Positions 50,483 to 62,441 of a stretch of 64,000 bases of DNA are shown here, piece after piece; the first letter of the stretch is position 1, and each line of letters begins with the position of its first letter. Made by a program: the position numbers and the translations under genes. The stretch lies in contig CAWFFZ010000008.1 in assembly GCA_963815295.1 (NCBI GenBank), forward strand, positions 1,054,001 to 1,118,000, written 5' to 3'. Under the pieces are notes generated by a model. It did no database searches. It worked only from the letters and a program-made list of their open reading frames with translations, and was not told the origin of the DNA. This DNA is from JACDHG01 sp963815295. GTDB taxonomy: Bacteria; Actinomycetota; Actinomycetes; Propionibacteriales; Nocardioidaceae.

Positions 50483-51010
50483 CAGCGCGCGACACGCCAC
50501 GGCTCGTTGTCGTCGGGCCGCCGGGTGCCGGCAAGACGACCGTGGGGATCCAGGCTGGCCGACCGGTGGGCCGTCGCGTTCCGTGACACCGATCGCGATG
50601 TCGAAGCCGCGACTGGCAAGGAGATCGCCGAGATCTTCGTCGACGACGGTGAGGCGGTTTTCCGCGGGCTCGAAGCGACCGCTGTCCACGAGGCGCTCCG
50701 GTCGCACGGCGGTGTGCTCGCGCTGGGCGGCGGCGCCGTACAGGACGCATCGATACGGGACGCGCTTGCCGGCCATCGGGTCTTGTTTCTCGACGTCGGG
50801 CTCGCAGCTGCCGCCGCGCGGGTCGGGCTCGGGACGACCCGGCCGCTACTGCTGGGCAACGTCCGCAGTCAGCTCAAGGCGCTGCTCGACGCGCGCCGGC
50901 CGCTGTATCGCGCGGTCGCCACGACCACGGTGCTCACCGATGGCCAGACCATCGACGAAGTTGTCGAAGCCGCTGACCGGGCGCTCGCGGAGGAGAACGC
51001 GCATGGGTGA
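50479..51010 (+). CDS. aroK: shikimate kinase (one apparent frameshift)
   Basis: GTG 50479 gives LVVVGPPGAGKTTVG, the P-loop, then the frame must change by one extra base near 50545-50550 (GGGGATCC; dropping the A restores VGSRLADRWAVAFRDTDRDVE). The second frame continues with EAATGKEIAEIFVDDGEAVFR, LALGGGAV (shikimate-binding), and GNVRSQLKALLDARRPLY (LID/Walker B region), ending 51010. About 176 residues, the normal length. An inactive kinase would block aromatic amino-acid synthesis although aroC, aroB and aroQ are intact, so a sequencing insertion is likely. Confidence 0.9.
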
Positions 51011-52100
51011 CGTGACACGCATCCGGGTGCACACGCCACAGCCGTACGACGTCGTCGTCGGCCGCGGAGTGCTCGAAGAGCTGGCACTGGTCATCGGCGA
51101 CAGTGCACGCCGAGTGGCGGTGATCCACCCGCAGGCGTTGGCGGCCACCGGACTCGCCATCCGCGACGACCTGACAGCCAGCGGTTTCGACGCGTACGCC
51201 GTCGAGGTGCCAGACGCCGAGGCGGCGAAGACGTCCGACATCGCTGCGCATTGCTGGCAGACGCTCGGGCAGCTCGGCTTCACCAGGTCTGATGCCGTCG
51301 TCGGGGTCGGCGGGGGAGCGACGACCGATCTCGCCGGCTTCGTCGCGGCGACGTTCTTGCGAGGGCTGAGGGTCGTGCATATCCCGACCACGTTGCTCGG
51401 CATGGTCGATGCCGCCGTCGGTGGCAAGACAGGCATCAACACAGCCGAGGGCAAGAACCTCGTCGGAGCGGTGCACGAGCCGGCCGGCGTCCTGTGCGAC
51501 CTGGCCAGCCTGGCGTCGCTCGACCCCGCCGATCTCGTCAGTGGCCTGGCCGAGGTAGTGAAGTGCGGCTTCATCGCCGACCCACGCATCCTGGAGCTCA
51601 TCGAGGACGACGCCGCCGAGGCGCTCGACCCTGGCACCGCGCGGTGCCGCGAGCTGATCGAGCGAGCGATCCAGGTCAAGGCAGACGTCGTCAGCCTCGA
51701 CCTGTTCGAGGCAACGTCGTCGACCGGGAAGGTTGGCCGCGAAGCCCTCAACTACGGCCACACGCTCGGGCACGCGATCGAGCGCGCCGAGGGTTACACG
51801 TGGCGCCACGGCGACGCGGTTGCTGTTGGCATGGTGTACGCCGCCGAGCTGGCGCGGCAGGCCGGCCGGCTCGACGAGGCCACGGCCGCGCGTCACCGCG
51901 AGGTGTTGCACTCGCTCGGACTGCCGACGTCATACCGGGGCGCCGACTGGGCGACGCTGCACGAGGCGATTCGGGTGGACAAGAAGTCGCGGGGCGACGT
52001 ACTGCGTTTCGTGATCCTCGACGGGCTGGCCCACCCGGCGATCCTCGAGGCACCAGACGCTGACCTGCTGACGGCCGCTTTCGCTCACCTCGACCGGTAG
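51003..52100 (+). CDS. aroB: 3-dehydroquinate synthase
   Basis: 365 residues from ATG 51003 with GGAGGAG upstream; it overlaps aroK by 8 nt. NAD and metal-dependent: VVGVGGGATTDLAGFVAATFLRGL, IPTTLLGMVDAAVGGKTGIN, GLAEVVKCGFIADP, NYGHTLGHAIERAEGY (metal His) and RHGDAVAVGMVYA. Second step of the shikimate pathway. Confidence 0.97.
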   Translation: MGDVTRIRVHTPQPYDVVVGRGVLEELALVIGDSARRVAVIHPQALAATGLAIRDDLTASGFDAYAVEVPDAEAAKTSDIAAHCWQTLGQLGFTRSDAVVGVGGGATTDLAGFVAATFLRGLRVVHIPTTLLGMVDAAVGGKTGINTAEGKNLVGAVHEPAGVLCDLASLASLDPADLVSGLAEVVKCGFIADPRILELIEDDAAEALDPGTARCRELIERAIQVKADVVSLDLFEATSSTGKVGREALNYGHTLGHAIERAEGYTWRHGDAVAVGMVYAAELARQAGRLDEATAARHREVLHSLGLPTSYRGADWATLHEAIRVDKKSRGDVLRFVILDGLAHPAILEAPDADLLTAAFAHLDR

Positions 52101-52103
52101 GCT
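52098..52103 (+). promoter_or_regulatory. -10 box (TAGGCT) for leaderless aroQ
   Basis: TAGGCT overlaps the aroB stop and ends 7 nt before GTG 52111. Confidence 0.4.
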
Positions 52104-52110
52104 CCGGGCC

Positions 52111-52551
52111 GTGCGTGTGCTCGTCCTCAACGGACCCAACCTGGGACGCCTCGGCTCCAGGGAGCCAGAGGTCTACGGCTCTGCGACCCACAACGACCTC
52201 GTCATGTCATGCCGAGCCTGGGGGAGCGAGCTGGGGCTCGATGTCGAGGTCAGGCAGACCGACGACGAGGCCGAGCTCGTACGTTGGTTGCATGAGGCCG
52301 CCGACGCGGGCATTGCCGTCGTACTCAACCCGGCCGCGTTCACCCACTACAGCTACGCGCTGCGAGACGCGTGCGCCATGCTCAGCGGACCGCTCGTCGA
52401 GGTGCACCTGTCTAACCCGATGGCGCGCGAGGAGTTCCGTCATACGAGCGTGATCTCCGGCGTCGCCACCGGCACGATCGCTGGCTTCGGCACTGACTCC
52501 TACCGGCTTGCACTGCAAGCGCTGGTAAGCCTTCGTGAGGGTTCCGGCTAG
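52111..52551 (+). CDS. aroQ: type II 3-dehydroquinate dehydratase
   Basis: 146 residues from GTG 52111. RVLVLNGPNLGRLGSREPEVYG holds the catalytic Tyr (VYG) and lid Arg, VVLNPAAFTHYSYALRDA the oxyanion Asn, and EVHLSNPMAREEFRHTSVIS the catalytic His region. Dodecameric class II enzyme acting between AroB and AroE. Confidence 0.96.
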   Translation: MRVLVLNGPNLGRLGSREPEVYGSATHNDLVMSCRAWGSELGLDVEVRQTDDEAELVRWLHEAADAGIAVVLNPAAFTHYSYALRDACAMLSGPLVEVHLSNPMAREEFRHTSVISGVATGTIAGFGTDSYRLALQALVSLREGSG

Positions 52552-52554
52552 ACT
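52549..52554 (+). promoter_or_regulatory. candidate -10 box (TAGACT) for efp
   Basis: TAGACT overlaps the aroQ stop codon (52549-52551) and lies 86 nt before efp, indicating a separate efp promoter. Confidence 0.4.
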
Positions 52555-52640
52555 GACGCGTCGATCTGTGGAGGTTCAGCACCGCGCGGACGCTCCGACG
52601 ACACCCACCAGCCACCACCAGGAAGCCGAGACGCACACAC

Positions 52641-53204
52641 ATGGCCACGACCAACGACCTCAAGAACGGCATGGTGCTTAACCTCGACGGCCAGCTGTGG
52701 TCCGTGGTGTGGTTCCAGCACCACAAGCCTGGCAAGGGTGGTGCGGTCATGCGCACGAAGCTGAAGAGCGTGATGTCAGGGAAGATCGTCGACAAGACGT
52801 TCAACGCCGACGTCAGGGTCGACGTCGCGAACGTCGACAAGCGGACGATGACGTACCTGTACCACGACGGCGACAGCTACGTCTTCATGGACAGCGACAC
52901 CTATGAGCAGACACACATCTCTCCCGACGTCGTCGGAGACATGTCTCATTTCATGCTCGAGAACCAGGACGCGACCGTGGCCGTCCACGAGGGGATCCCG
53001 CTGTACATCGAGCTTCCGGCATCGGTTGAGCTGAAGATCGAGTACACCGAACCCGGCCTGCAGGGCGACCGGTCCACCGGCGGCACAAAGCCGGCCCGGC
53101 TCGAGACCGGCTACGACATCGCGGTGCCGCTCTTCATCACCACCGGCGAGGTGGTCAAGGTCGACACGCGCGACGGAAGCTACCTCGGTCGCGTCTCGAG
53201 CTGA
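52641..53204 (+). CDS. efp: translation elongation factor P
   Basis: 187 residues. Three beta domains: KOW-like N-domain (ATTNDLKNGMVLNLDGQLW), with KPGKGGAVMRTKLKS containing the tip-loop lysine, then OB domains with MTYLYHDGDSYVFMD and GYDIAVPLFITTGEVVKVDTRDGSYLGR. Relieves stalling at polyproline, relevant to the Pro-rich proteins of this window. Followed by nusB after 11 nt. Confidence 0.96.
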   Translation: MATTNDLKNGMVLNLDGQLWSVVWFQHHKPGKGGAVMRTKLKSVMSGKIVDKTFNADVRVDVANVDKRTMTYLYHDGDSYVFMDSDTYEQTHISPDVVGDMSHFMLENQDATVAVHEGIPLYIELPASVELKIEYTEPGLQGDRSTGGTKPARLETGYDIAVPLFITTGEVVKVDTRDGSYLGRVSS

Positions 53205-53215
53205 GGACAGGCCAC

Positions 53216-53632
53216 ATGGGAGCCCGCTCCAAGTCGCGTAAGCGCGCATTGGACATCTTGTTCGAGTCCGAACTGCAGGGACTCGAACCGGGTGCGACTC
53301 TTGCCGAACGGCGTACGTCGACCCAGCCTCCCGTCAACGACTACACCATCACGCTCGTCGAGGGGGTCGTCGACCATCTCGCGGAGATCGACGGTCTCAT
53401 CTCGTCGTGTTCGGCAGAGTGGCCCATCGAGCGGATGCCGGCGGTCGACCGCAACATCATCCGGATCGGGGTGTTCGAGCTGAGGTACGTCGACGAAGTC
53501 CCTACCTCGGTCGCTCTGAGCGAGGCGGTGACGATGGCTGGCGAGCTGTCGACAGACGAGTCACCAGCGTTCGTCAACGGCCTTCTCGCCAAGGTCGCCG
53601 GGCTCGGAACCCCCGACGACCTGGCTCAATAG
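53216..53632 (+). CDS. nusB: transcription antitermination factor NusB
   Basis: 138 residues, ATG 53216. ARSKSRKRALDILFESELQG is the RNA-binding Arg-rich start; NDYTITLVEGV, DRNIIRIGVFEL and VALSEAVTMAGELSTDESPAFVNGLLAKV follow. Works in rRNA antitermination with NusE. Ends 6 nt before the convergent bldD. Confidence 0.95.
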   Translation: MGARSKSRKRALDILFESELQGLEPGATLAERRTSTQPPVNDYTITLVEGVVDHLAEIDGLISSCSAEWPIERMPAVDRNIIRIGVFELRYVDEVPTSVALSEAVTMAGELSTDESPAFVNGLLAKVAGLGTPDDLAQ

Positions 53633-53638
53633 CTTTAA

Positions 53639-54121
53639 CTAAGAGGCGGTCTCGTGGCGTAGCACGCCCCAGTCGATGAGGCGCTCGGCGAGCTGGCTGA
53701 CCGGCTCGTCGTAGATGAGCGACAGCGTGCGCAGGTCGTCGTTGCGGATGGTCAAGACGCGGCCGTTGTAGTCACCACGCATCGACTGGATCTTTGCCGT
53801 GAACCGCGCTAGCGGAGCGGCATTGCTGAGGTCGAGCTGCGAGAGACGCTCCAGGTCGAGAACGATCTTGGGTGGCGCTTCTGCACCGGCGCCGAGATCG
53901 TCGGCTCCCGGCAGCAGCTCGTTGACTGGCACCCCATAGAAGTTCGCCAGCTCAGAGAGCCGTTGCACGGTAATCGCACGGTCCCCTCGCTCGTAGGACC
54001 CGACAACGACTGCCTTCCACTGACCCGTGGACTTCTCCTCGACACCCTGAAGTGACAGGGCTTGCTGCTGACGGATGGCCCTAAGGCGCATCCCCAGTGC
54101 TTTTGCGTAGGTTTCCTCCAC
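53639..54121 (-). CDS. bldD: developmental regulator BldD (c-di-GMP responsive)
   Basis: 160 residues from GTG 54121 (GAAAGGA about 7 nt before). The N-terminal helix-turn-helix (residues about 8-70) carries LSLQGVEEKSTGQWKAVVVGSYERGDRAITVQRL in family order. The C-terminal domain holds R115-G-D117, eight residues, then R126-N-D-D129: this fits the RXD-X8-RXXD c-di-GMP signature of Streptomyces BldD, with Asn in place of Gln at the variable position. In Streptomyces, tetrameric c-di-GMP links two BldD monomers to repress sporulation genes. AGGGTA at 54147-54152 reads as a -10 TACCCT on the minus strand. Divergent from pyrR. Confidence 0.93.
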   Translation of the reverse strand: MEETYAKALGMRLRAIRQQQALSLQGVEEKSTGQWKAVVVGSYERGDRAITVQRLSELANFYGVPVNELLPGADDLGAGAEAPPKIVLDLERLSQLDLSNAAPLARFTAKIQSMRGDYNGRVLTIRNDDLRTLSLIYDEPVSQLAERLIDWGVLRHETAS

Positions 54122-54182
54122 GACTTTCCTTTCGATCTGTGCTGAAAGGGTACCGAGGAATCGGGTCCGGCGAGGTCTGATG

Positions 54183-54188
54183 TACGGT
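54183..54188 (+). promoter_or_regulatory. candidate -10 box (TACGGT) for the pyr operon
   Basis: TACGGT is upstream of the PyrR-binding element and 59 nt before pyrR; a start near 54195 would place the element at the beginning of the transcript. Confidence 0.35.
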
Positions 54189-54210
54189 ATCCGTGAAAGA
54201 CATCCTTTAA

Positions 54211-54239
54211 CGATCCGTCCAGTGAGGCGGAGAAGGAGG
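54211..54239 (+). promoter_or_regulatory. PyrR-binding RNA element overlapping the pyrR translation start region
   Basis: The stretch around 54218-54227 reads TCCAGTGAGG, matching the PyrR binding-loop consensus UCCNGNGAGG, closed by CCG (54215-54217) and CGG (54228-54230). AAGGAGG, the pyrR ribosome-binding site, follows directly at 54233-54239. UMP/UTP-bound PyrR holding this hairpin would block ribosome access, giving translational repression of pyrR and its coupled genes. Confidence 0.75.
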
Positions 54240-54247
54240 TCAGGTCC

Positions 54248-54829
54248 GTGCCGTCTGCCGAGCGCCACGCCATGCCTGCGACTGCGTCCCGCGTTGTTCT
54301 GGACGCCACCGACATCACCCGGGCGTTGACCCGGATCGCGCACGAAATCCTCGAACGCAACAAGGGCCCCGACGACATCATCGTCTTGGGCATCCCTCGT
54401 CGTGGCGTTCCCCTCGCCCACCGGATCGCGGCGATCATGAGCGCGGTCGAGGGCACCGACATCCCCGCGGGATCCCTCGACATCACGATGTATCGCGATG
54501 ACCTGCGGCTTCGGCCGGCCCGGGCGCTCGAGCGCACTGACATCCCTGCCCGCGGGATCGACGGGGCAATCGTCGTCCTAGTCGACGACGTGTTGTTCAG
54601 CGGCCGCACGATCAGGGCGGGTCTCGACGCGCTCAGCGACCTCGGCCGCCCCAAAGGCGTCCAGCTGGCCGTCCTGGTCGACCGCGGCCACCGCGAGCTG
54701 CCGATCCGCGCCGACTTCGTCGGCAAGAACCTCCCCACGTCGCTGGTCGAGCGTGTCGTCGTCGCGCTGGAGGAGTATGACGGCGCCGACTCCGTGGTCA
54801 TCTCGACCGCCGAAGGAGCTGCATCGTGA
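54248..54829 (+). CDS. pyrR: pyrimidine operon regulator PyrR / uracil phosphoribosyltransferase
   Basis: 193 residues from GTG 54248 (AAGGAGG 9 nt upstream). PRTase fold: DITRALTRIAHEILERN, VLGIPRRGVPLAHRI, LDITMYRDDL, PRPP loop VVLVDDVLFSGRTIRA and LVDRGHRELPIRADFVGKN. Senses uridine nucleotides and binds the element just upstream. The stop overlaps pyrB (GTGA). Confidence 0.96.
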   Translation: MPSAERHAMPATASRVVLDATDITRALTRIAHEILERNKGPDDIIVLGIPRRGVPLAHRIAAIMSAVEGTDIPAGSLDITMYRDDLRLRPARALERTDIPARGIDGAIVVLVDDVLFSGRTIRAGLDALSDLGRPKGVQLAVLVDRGHRELPIRADFVGKNLPTSLVERVVVALEEYDGADSVVISTAEGAAS

Positions 54830-55806
54830 AGCGTCACCTGCTGTCTGCCGCCGATCTGACCCGCGACGACGCCCTGCTCGTGCTCGACACGGCGGAGGAG
54901 TTGCGCTCCCTCGCGGACCGGCCCATCAAGAAGCTCCCCACCCTGCGCGGCCGCACGGTCGTCAACCTGTTCTTCGAGGACTCGACCCGCACCCGCATCT
55001 CCTTCGAGGCTGCCGCTAAGCGGCTTAGCGCCGACGTGATCAACTTCTCCGCCAAGGGTTCCAGCCTGTCCAAGGGCGAGAGCCTGAAGGACACCGCCCT
55101 CACCCTCGAGGCGATGGGTGCCGATGCAGTCGTGATCCGGCATGGGTCATCCGGTGCTCCGCACCGGCTCGCCACCAGCGGCTGGGTCAAGTCGTGTGTC
55201 GTCAATGCCGGCGACGGCACCCACGAGCATCCGACGCAGGCTCTTCTCGACGCGTTCACCCTCCGCCGCCACCTCGGCGACCTCGCCGGGCGCCGGGTGA
55301 CGATCGTGGGCGACGTCCTGCACAGCCGGGTGGCACGCTCCAACGCGTTGCTGCTGAGCACGTTGGGCGCCGAGGTCACGCTGGTTGCCCCGCCGACCCT
55401 TCTGCCGGTCGGGGTTTCCCACTGGCCGGTCGAGACGTCATACGACCTCGACACCGCGCTCGACAAGTGCGATGCCGTGATGATGCTCCGGGTGCAGACC
55501 GAGCGGATGAACAACGCGTTCTTCCCCAGCGCCCGTGAGTACAGCCGCCGCTATGGCCTAGACGACCGCCGCTTCGCCCGGCTGCCCGACCACGCCATCG
55601 TGATGCATCCGGGCCCGATGAACCGCGGCATGGAGATCTCGGCGAACGTCGCCGACTCGACTCGTTCGGTCATCGTCGAGCAGGTCACCAACGGGGTCGC
55701 GGTCCGGATGGCCGTGCTCTACCTGCTGCTCAGCGGGGCCACTGAAGACGCCGGGGACCGGGACAACCAACGAGACATTGCGGAGTTCGAGGAGACGGTC
55801 GCGTGA
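54826..55806 (+). CDS. pyrB: aspartate carbamoyltransferase catalytic subunit
   Basis: 326 residues. VVNLFFEDSTRTRISFEAAAKRLSAD carries the carbamoyl-phosphate STRTR motif; SLKDTALTLEAMGADAVVIRH, EHPTQALLDAFTL, VGDVLHSRVARSN and VMHPGPMNRGMEI follow. No pyrI regulatory subunit is present. Coupled to pyrC by GTGA. Confidence 0.96.
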   Translation: MKRHLLSAADLTRDDALLVLDTAEELRSLADRPIKKLPTLRGRTVVNLFFEDSTRTRISFEAAAKRLSADVINFSAKGSSLSKGESLKDTALTLEAMGADAVVIRHGSSGAPHRLATSGWVKSCVVNAGDGTHEHPTQALLDAFTLRRHLGDLAGRRVTIVGDVLHSRVARSNALLLSTLGAEVTLVAPPTLLPVGVSHWPVETSYDLDTALDKCDAVMMLRVQTERMNNAFFPSAREYSRRYGLDDRRFARLPDHAIVMHPGPMNRGMEISANVADSTRSVIVEQVTNGVAVRMAVLYLLLSGATEDAGDRDNQRDIAEFEETVA

Positions 55807-57083
55807 CGACGTATCTGATCAAGGACGCGTCGGTGCTGGGCGGTCCGCGTCGCGACCTGCTGCTCGCCGACGGTCAGCATGTCGACCCAGCGGAAGCCAC
55901 GGCTGACGCCGTGCACATCGACGCCGCCGGCCTGGTTGCCTTGCCGGGCCTCGTCGACCTTCACACTCACCTGCGCGAGCCCGGTCGCGAAGATGCCGAG
56001 ACTGTGCACTCGGGGTCGCGTGCCGCGGCCGCCGGCGGGTTCACCGCTGTGCACGCCATGGCCAACACCGAACCGGTGGCAGATACCGCCGGGGTGGTCG
56101 AGCAGGTCTACAACCTCGGCCAGACCGCGGGCTACTGCGACGTGCGGCCGGTTGGAGCCGTCACCGTCGGGCTCGCCGGCGAGCGACTCGCGGAGTTGGG
56201 TGCGATGGCCGACTCAGCCGCGCGAGTGCGGGTGTTCTCCGACGACGGCACCTGCGTCTCCGACGCCGTGCTGATGCGTCGGGCACTGGAGTACGTCAAG
56301 GCGTTCGACGGTGTCATCGCCCAGCATGCCCAGGAGCCGCGGCTGACCGAAGGCGCCCAGATGAACGAAGGCACCATGTCGGGGGTGCTCGGCATGCAGG
56401 GCTGGCCGGCGGTCGCCGAGGAGGCGATCATCGCCCGTGACTGCCTGCTGGCGGGACACGTCGGCTCGCGCTTGCACATCTGCCACGTGTCGACGGCCGG
56501 CTCCGTCGAGCTGATCCGGTGGGCCAAGAGCAAGGGTTGGAACGTCACGGCCGAGGTCACGCCCCACCACCTGCTGCTGACCGACGAGCTCGTCGCGACG
56601 TACGACCCGATCTACAAGGTCAACCCGCCGCTGCGCACCACCGACGACGTCGCCGCGCTACGGGCGGGACTCGCCGACGGCACCATCGACTGCGTCGCGA
56701 CCGACCACGCACCCCATCCGACGGAGGACAAGGAGTGCGAGTGGGGAGCCGCCGCGATGGGCATGCTCGGCCTGGAGACAGCCCTCAGCGTCGTGCAGCA
56801 GACGATGGTCGACACCGGGCTCCTCGACTGGTCCGGAGTCGCAGACCGGATGTCGGTGCGGCCGGCGGCAATCGGCCGCGTCTTCGACCACGGCCAACCG
56901 CTTGAGCTGGGATCACCGGCGCACGTCGTGCTGATCGACCCGTCGGCAACGCGAACCATCGACCCGGCAGAGTCGGCATCGTTGTCGCGCAACACGCCGT
57001 TCCGCCAGATGGACCTGCCTGGGCGAGTGGTCGCCACGTTCCTTCGTGGCCGCGCCACCATGCTGGACGGGAAGCTCCAGTGA
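55803..57083 (+). CDS. pyrC: dihydroorotase
   Basis: 426 residues from GTG 55803. Amidohydrolase: PGLVDLHTHLREPGREDAET with the metal His pair (54 and 56), GFTAVHAMANTEP, HICHVSTAGSVELI, TAEVTPHHLLLTD and CVATDHAPHPTEDKE with the final catalytic Asp. Third step of pyrimidine synthesis. Overlaps carA by GTGA. Confidence 0.96.
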   Translation: MTTYLIKDASVLGGPRRDLLLADGQHVDPAEATADAVHIDAAGLVALPGLVDLHTHLREPGREDAETVHSGSRAAAAGGFTAVHAMANTEPVADTAGVVEQVYNLGQTAGYCDVRPVGAVTVGLAGERLAELGAMADSAARVRVFSDDGTCVSDAVLMRRALEYVKAFDGVIAQHAQEPRLTEGAQMNEGTMSGVLGMQGWPAVAEEAIIARDCLLAGHVGSRLHICHVSTAGSVELIRWAKSKGWNVTAEVTPHHLLLTDELVATYDPIYKVNPPLRTTDDVAALRAGLADGTIDCVATDHAPHPTEDKECEWGAAAMGMLGLETALSVVQQTMVDTGLLDWSGVADRMSVRPAAIGRVFDHGQPLELGSPAHVVLIDPSATRTIDPAESASLSRNTPFRQMDLPGRVVATFLRGRATMLDGKLQ

Positions 57084-58206
57084 CACTGCTCGTGCTGGAG
57101 GACGGCCGGGTCTTCAGCGGGCAGCCGTACGGCGCCGAGGGCGAGACGATCGGCGAGGCGGTCTTCTGCACAGCGATGACGGGTTACCAGGAGACGCTGA
57201 CCGATCCGTCATACCGCCGTCAGGTGGTCATCATGACCGCTCCCCATATCGGCAACACCGGCGTCAACGACGAAGATGACGAGTCCGACCGCATCTGGGT
57301 CGCCGGATACGTCGTCCGAGACCCGGCCCGGGCGCCGAGCAGCTGGCGGGCGACCGGCAGTCTGGCTGATCGGCTGACTGAGCAGGGCGTCGTCGGCATC
57401 AGCGGCGTCGACACCCGCGCGCTGACCCGCCACCTGCGTGAGCGGGGAGCGATGCGGGTCGGCATCTCCAGCACGGAGTCCGACCCCGCAGCGTTGCTCG
57501 AGCGAGTGCGCGCAGCGCCGACGATGTCGGGCTCGGCCCTGGCCGCCGAAGTGACCACCGCAGCTGCCTACACCGTGCCTTCGGTCGGACCCACGCGTGG
57601 TCGCGTCGTCGCGCTCGATCTCGGGATCAAGGCGATGACGCCGCACCGGCTGGCCGAGCGCGGCCTCGAGACCGTCGTACTGCCCGCCACCGCCACCCTC
57701 GACGAGGTGCTCGCCGCCGAGCCTGACGGCGTGTTCTTCTCCAACGGCCCCGGTGACCCCGCGACCGCTGACCACGAGGTCGCCGTGTTGCGCGGAGTTC
57801 TGGATCACGGGCTGCCGTTCTTCGGGATCTGCTTCGGCCATCAGCTGTTCGGCCGCGCGCTCGGCCTCGGCACCTACAAGCTGCGCTACGGCCACCGGGG
57901 GATCAACCAGCCGGTGAAGGACCTCACCACGGGCAAGGTCGAAGTGACGGCGCACAACCATGGCTTCGCCGTGGAGATGCCTGAGGGCACGAGCACGCAG
58001 ACGTCGTACGGCACCGCGACGGTGAGCCATGTCTGCCTCAACGACGACGTGGTCGAAGGACTCGAGCTGACCGACGACACCGGCGCCTTGGCGGCGTTCA
58101 GCGTCCAGTACCACCCGGAGGCAGCAGCCGGTCCGCACGACGCCGGCTACCTGTTCGACCGCTTCGCCGACCTGATGCGGCAATCCGGAGAGGGACGGGA
58201 CGGCTG

Positions 58207-58207
<1 letters not shown>
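57080..58207 (+). CDS. carA: carbamoyl-phosphate synthase small (glutaminase) subunit
   Basis: 375 residues from GTG 57080. N-terminal CPSase domain (GEAVFCTAMTGYQETLTDPSY), then class I glutaminase: VFFSNGPGDPAT, nucleophile Cys in FFGICFGHQLFGRALG, and SVQYHPEAAAGPHD. LKYGHRG-like KLRYGHRGINQPV is present. Stop overlaps carB (TGATG). Confidence 0.96.
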
Positions 58208-61550
<3,343 letters not shown>

Positions 61551-61554
<4 letters not shown>

Positions 61555-62441
61555 CGACAGCCGCCCCAGGCGTCGCCGCAACCCCGCGCACACCGCTCCA
61601 GGTCGACGGCAAGGTCTTCTCCAACAAGCGGGTCGGTGACTATTTCCACCTCACCCTGGTCGCCGACGGGATCGCCGAGCGGACGCGGCCAGGCAACTTC
61701 GTCGCCCTGTCGGTCGGTGGCCCCACCTCCGGAGCCTTGCTACGCCGCGCGTTCTCGATCTACCGAGTGCGCCCTTCAGGTGTCTACGGCGGCACCGTCG
61801 AGATCGTCTTCGCCGCACACGGAGCCGGGACTCAATGGATGGCCGACCTGGCGCCGCACGACCCGGTCAACGTGGTCGGCCCGCTCGGGAGACCGTTCGC
61901 GCTGCCGAAGGAACCCGTGTCGTGCGCCCTGGTGGGAGGCGGCTACGGATCTGCACCGCTCTTCGGCCTCGCCGAGCGGCTACGCGACCGCAAGTGCGCC
62001 GTCCACATGGTGCTGGGTGCGGCCACCGAGGCGAAGCTGTTCGGCGCCCTCGAGGCCAAGCGGGCGGCCCAGTCGGTCACGGTGACGACAGTCGACGGCT
62101 CAGTGGGCATCAAGGGAGTCGTGACCGACCCGCTGCCGGCCCTGCTGGGGCGCGGTATCGAGGTCGTCTACTCGTGCGGCCCAATGGGCATGCTCGCCGC
62201 CGTGACAGCGGTGGCAACCCAGCACGGTGCCTGGAGCCAGACCGCGGTCGAGGAGTCGATGGCGTGTGGCATCGGAGTCTGTATGACGTGCGTGCTTCCG
62301 GTGATCGGCGACGACAACGTGACCCGTATGGTGCGCAGCTGCGTCGAGGGCCCGGTCTTCGCGGGCGACCGGGTCCGCTGGGGCGACATCGGCACCGTTC
62401 CGGCTGGCACCTACGGAGCTCCGCGGGGAGTGAGGCGCTGA
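61551..62441 (+). CDS. pyrK: dihydroorotate dehydrogenase electron-transfer subunit (PyrK)
   Basis: 296 residues, ATG 61551 overlapping carB (ATGA). Ferredoxin-reductase-like: FAD block RRAFSIYRV, NAD block CALVGGGYGSAPLFGLAE, VVYSCGPMGML and a C-terminal [2Fe-2S] site with C239, C244, C247 and C264 (CGIGVCMTC then MVRSC), the C-x4-C-x2-C-xn-C pattern of PyrK. Passes electrons from the PyrD subunit to NAD+. Confidence 0.94.
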
